Below are positions 5,450 to 7,323 of a stretch of DNA of 7,323 nt, piece by piece. Under the pieces are notes generated by a model that did not search any database, was not told the origin of the DNA, and saw nothing but the letters and a program-made list of their open reading frames with translations. Position 1 is the first letter of the stretch. Each line of letters starts with the position of its first letter. This stretch comes from UBA6921 sp031363085 (GTDB lineage Bacteria > Pseudomonadota > Gammaproteobacteria > SG8-11): assembly GCA_031363085.1 (NCBI GenBank), contig JANLTU010000222.1, positions 1-7,323 of the forward strand. Direction: 5' to 3'. The position numbers and the translations under genes were made by a program.

Positions 5450-5691
5450 TTAGCGAAAACTGCGCAGCAACGCGTCCCGCTCCACGCCTTTATGCAGTGA
5501 GACCGAACGTAGGATGCTATTCAGGGTGCCGATGCGCAGAACGGTGGTCAGGAATCGCCAAGCGTTGGTGGTCTGGAATTTCGGTTTGCAGGATGATGTG
5601 GCTGCCCTGCTGATTAGACCACGAGATATCCCCGCTCGCGACACAGACCTTGAACGACCTGTCGGCCGCTCAAATCCCGGGGCAGTTTCAT
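5450..5691 (-). pseudogene. hicA: Frameshifted HicA-like mRNA interferase toxin remnant
   Basis: Three consecutive frames on the minus strand together spell a HicA-type protein. From ATG 5691, MKLPRDLSGRQVVQGLCRER then GYLVV ends at TAA (5616-5614). The next frame gives NQQGSHIILQT and the HQRLAIPDH strand, stopping at TAG 5519-5517. The third frame gives VLRIGTLNSILR and DALLRSFR, ending at TAA 5452-5450. HicA proteins have exactly this order: a basic MK.P...SG.E start, the GSH catalytic-histidine motif, I.P.H, and GTL..ILR. Two indels therefore break the gene, the first at about 5619 (one extra base) and the second at about 5543. No HicB antitoxin is recognisable on either side. It begins 17 bases after the Uma2 stop. 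A functional toxin is unlikely unless sequencing errors explain the shifts. Confidence 0.8.
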
Positions 5692-5707
5692 GTTGCGGCT
5701 CGTTGCC

Positions 5708-6283
5708 TCACCGCAGCGGGTCTTTTCTCCACAGCGCCTGCGCGACGTTGCGGTAGATGTCGTCCACAGGGACGGTCAATCCGACTGACTCCAGCGTGAG
5801 TTGGTCGCCGCTGATGCAGGTTGCGACTTCCCAATCTTTACCGACACGCCGCAGGAGTTCGACTTGCATCCGGTCTTGCGAAATTAAGGCATATTCACGC
5901 AGGGTGGGGACAGATCGGTACGCAAGGCTTTTTTCGACACGGTCGCGCCCCTCGGTTGTTGTCGAGAGTATCTCGACGATCAGCACCGGCGCATGGATGT
6001 AGTAACTCAAGCCGGTGACCGGTTCGCATGAAACGGCGATATCCGGGTAATAGAAATTGTCGTGAACCTGTACCTTCATGTCGGACATGTACACTTGGCA
6101 AGGCGCCTTGATGAGTGTGCGCAGCGTCGTGACGAGACTGACGGCGATCAGGTTGTGAATGTTGCTCGCGCCAACCATTGCGAACAATTGCCCGCCAATG
6201 AGTTCATGCCGGATGTCGGAGTGTTGTTCCAGCGTAAGATATTCCTGGGGGGAAAGCGTTGGGAGTTTTTTTACCGTTGCCAT
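5708..6283 (-). CDS. Uma2-family (DUF820) putative endonuclease
   Basis: The 191-residue product is a PD-(D/E)XK-fold protein of the Uma2 family, abundant in cyanobacteria and scattered in proteobacteria, often in variable or mobile regions. Family landmarks are the N-terminal SPQEYLTLE (11-19), HELIGGQLFAMVGAS (26-40, with E27), H43, the YYPDIAVSC strand with candidate catalytic D81, the LIVEILS strand with E104, and K118 in EKSLAYR. All the residues expected of an active nuclease are present. ATG 6283 is chosen over 6322 because AGAGG lies 5 bases before it and the family start aligns there. Its biological role is not established for the family. It sits between greB (62 bases upstream) and the hicA remnant (17 bases downstream), suggesting an acquired accessory patch. 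Confidence 0.9.
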   Translation of the reverse strand: MATVKKLPTLSPQEYLTLEQHSDIRHELIGGQLFAMVGASNIHNLIAVSLVTTLRTLIKAPCQVYMSDMKVQVHDNFYYPDIAVSCEPVTGLSYYIHAPVLIVEILSTTTEGRDRVEKSLAYRSVPTLREYALISQDRMQVELLRRVGKDWEVATCISGDQLTLESVGLTVPVDDIYRNVAQALWRKDPLR

Positions 6284-6314
6284 GGGCACCTCTGCTAGGG
6301 CATTCCGGGGTATA

Positions 6315-6336
6315 GCGGGCAACCCGCGATTTCGCG
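6315..6336. other. Overlapping hairpins between greB and the Uma2 gene
   Basis: GCGGG (6315-6319) pairs with CCCGC (6323-6327), and CGCGA (6325-6329) pairs with TCGCG (6332-6336). The stems overlap and cannot coexist. No T-run follows on the minus strand, so termination after greB here would be weak at best. Confidence 0.3.
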
Positions 6337-6345
6337 ATATTACTC

Positions 6346-6846
6346 CTAACCCTCGCCGTACCGCACCGCCACAATCACAAAGCGTTGCATGCCGCTGGGT
6401 GTTTCCACCGCAACTTCGTCGTCGAGCATTTTTTTCAGCAGCGCTTTGGCCAGTGGGGAGTCCAAGCTGATCCAGTGTTGTTGCGGGTCGAATTCGTCGC
6501 AGCCGACGATGCGATAGGTGGCTTGCGTGCCGGCGTCGTTTTCGAGTGTGACCCAGGCGCCGAAGAACACGCGGGTTTGATCGCTGGGCAACTGCGCGAC
6601 GACTTTTAAATCTGGCAGGCGTTTTTGTAAATAACGGATGCGCCGGTCGAGTTCGCGCAGTTCTTTTTTCCGGTAAATATATTCAGCGTTTTCCGAGCGG
6701 TCGCCTTCGGCAGCAGCGGCGGACAAAGCCTGCGTGACTCCGGCACGGCGTTTCCACAATGCCGCCAGTTCTGTCTGCAAACATGCCAATCCCGCCGGCG
6801 TGATATAGGGCGAAGCGGGCGGTTGCGGGGGGCGGTAGCGCGACAT
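6346..6846 (-). CDS. greB: Transcription elongation factor GreB
   Basis: This 166-residue factor enters the RNA polymerase secondary channel and stimulates cleavage of backtracked RNA. The N-terminal coiled coil (about 14-80) carries the tip motif GDRSENAEYIYRKKELRELD (48-67), with catalytic acidic residues D49 and E52. The C-terminal FKBP-like domain has VFFGAWVTLEND, YRIVGCDEFD, ISLDSPLAKALL and DDEVAVETPSG. The paired SENA.YIY...L and FFGAWV features identify GreB over GreA. A proline-rich MSRYRPPQPPASP leader is normal. ATG 6846 is the first plausible start, although no clear Shine-Dalgarno precedes it. The MITE-like element begins 51 bases upstream, so the promoter must lie in that gap or within the element. 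Confidence 0.96.
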   Translation of the reverse strand: MSRYRPPQPPASPYITPAGLACLQTELAALWKRRAGVTQALSAAAAEGDRSENAEYIYRKKELRELDRRIRYLQKRLPDLKVVAQLPSDQTRVFFGAWVTLENDAGTQATYRIVGCDEFDPQQHWISLDSPLAKALLKKMLDDEVAVETPSGMQRFVIVAVRYGEG

Positions 6847-6897
6847 GCGCAGAGCATAGCGCAGGCGCCGACACTTCGGGGCCGCAGTGCTATTATC

Positions 6898-7171
6898 CTA
6901 GAAACGGTAGTTGACCGCTTCAAGGCAGAAGCAAGTGTATGGAACAGTTGAGGTTTACGGTTCGAGCAGATGTCACCCGCAGGATGAGGTCCGCTACGAC
7001 GTGCGGAGCACGCCTCGTTGGGCGCATGGCGGCGTTGCAACTCGCCCCCTCCTCGCGCAAAGTCAGCGCGGTGGGGGGATCATCGGAATAGCTCGGCTAT
7101 TCCTCGCTCGTTGCGCCTTGCCCTGCACCCAACGGAGCGCACTCCACACGCCGTTCAACTGCCGTTTCTAG
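6898..7171. mobile_element. MITE-like non-autonomous element, about 274 bp
   Basis: The ends are inverted repeats: CTAGAAACGGTAGTTGA at the left (6898-6914) matches the reverse complement of the right end (7155-7171) at 16 of 17 bases. The flanking 8-mers CTATTATC (6890-6897) and CGATTATC (7172-7179) differ at one base, consistent with a degenerate target-site duplication. No transposase is encoded. An open frame across it ends in the right repeat and has no recognisable domain. The interior holds a long imperfect inverted repeat and two hairpins. It separates greB from the zinc-ribbon gene. Calling it transposon-derived is inference; the terminal repeats are seen directly. Confidence 0.7.
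7005..7145. repeat. Long internal inverted repeat with nested hairpins in the MITE-like element
   Basis: The left arm starts GGAGCACGCCTCGTTGGG (7005-7022). The right arm's reverse complement (7145 downward) reads GGAGTGCGCTCCGTTGGG, and the match continues through GCA.GGC with further similarity outward (ACG.CGTG). Between the arms, CGCGC (7054-7058) pairs with GCGCG (7066-7070) inside CCCCC/GGGGG, and GGAATAGC (7085-7092) pairs with GCTATTCC (7096-7103) around TCG. The whole could fold as a branched stem in RNA or single-stranded DNA. Confidence 0.65.
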
Positions 7172-7206
7172 CGATTATCGCGAAAAGTTTTCGTGCGAGG
7201 TGTGCG

Positions 7207-7323
7207 GTGGCCGAGACCTTGGTGTGCTGGAAGTGCGGGGCGTCGTTGGCGACCTTGTTGCTGCCGTTCGGGCGTGCCGAGGTGTGTCCGGCATGCAATG
7301 CCGACGTGCGCGTGTGCCGCATG
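7207..7323 (+). CDS. Zinc-ribbon protein, 5' part (runs off the window)
   Basis: A frame from GTG 7207, with GCGAGG about 6 bases upstream, stays open to the window edge (39 codons). It contains two cysteine pairs, CWKC (7-10) and CPAC (27-30), with a further C37 in VCRM at the end. The pattern C..CG.....LPFGR...C..C is a typical zinc knuckle/ribbon, and the next codons probably supply another cysteine. Small cysteine-rich proteins of this form occur in betaproteobacterial genomes, but no function is known to me. The length and the C-terminal domain are not visible. The MITE-like element ends 35 bases upstream, so promoter input from it is possible. Confidence 0.7.
   Translation, partial: MAETLVCWKCGASLATLLLPFGRAEVCPACNADVRVCRM

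Noticed and set aside
6892..6920. GATAAT-like -10 for greB reading out of the element's left end
   Set aside because: The nearest -35-like TTGAAG is 20 bases away, too far for a standard promoter; only noted as a possibility.
6911..7171. Open frame of 86 codons across the MITE-like element
   Set aside because: It is formed by repeat sequence, its stop is created by the right terminal repeat, and it has no recognisable domain.

Overview
The window reads as chromosomal DNA of a GC-rich respiring proteobacterium, probably beta or gamma. The basis is the gene families (a diheme cytochrome c4, GreB, bacterial-type ArgF and ArgD, a urate-oxidase-N-like membrane protein), the E. coli-like -35/-10 boxes, and short palindromic REP-type repeats of the GAGCGGCTT/CGCGAT kind. 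The class cannot be fixed from the sequence alone. Most of the window is ordinary housekeeping sequence. The unusual material lies between the genes and in the broken genes.

Layout. Bases 1-180 hold three different palindromic repeats. Immediately beside them, on the minus strand, is the 5' stub of a PAS-type sensor gene (151-324) whose reading frame runs into a repeat and stops. Its intact upstream partner is a single-domain response regulator (330-707). After a roughly 350-base divergent intergenic region with a good sigma70-type promoter (948-976) comes a plus-strand cytochrome c4 gene (1061-1684) with a near-perfect terminator hairpin. It converges on the minus-strand arginine pair argD (2788-3966) and argF (1855-2769). 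The convergence zone holds two terminators with a REP copy between them.

Upstream of argD lies a promoter-like sequence, then an intrinsic terminator placed just before the argD start codon, which suggests attenuation or readthrough control. Further upstream, also on the minus strand, is a two-gene unit: a 31-residue single-pass membrane peptide (4680-4775) followed by a four-helix membrane protein related to the N-terminal domain of urate hydroxylase PuuD (4121-4627). A consensus -10 promoter precedes the pair. A GNAT acetyltransferase (4943-5419) is divergent from it.

The last third holds, on the minus strand, greB (6346-6846), an intact Uma2-family (DUF820) PD-(D/E)XK protein (5708-6283) and a frameshifted hicA-like toxin remnant (5450-5691). 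Between greB and a zinc-ribbon gene that runs off the right edge (7207 onward) sits a roughly 274-bp MITE-like element (6898-7171). It has imperfect terminal inverted repeats, flanking near-identical 8-mers, and a large internal inverted repeat.

There is no evidence for a complete novel multi-gene system. The best leads are the small membrane peptide/PuuD-like pair, the MITE-like element, the terminator in the argD leader, and the sensor gene truncated at a REP boundary.
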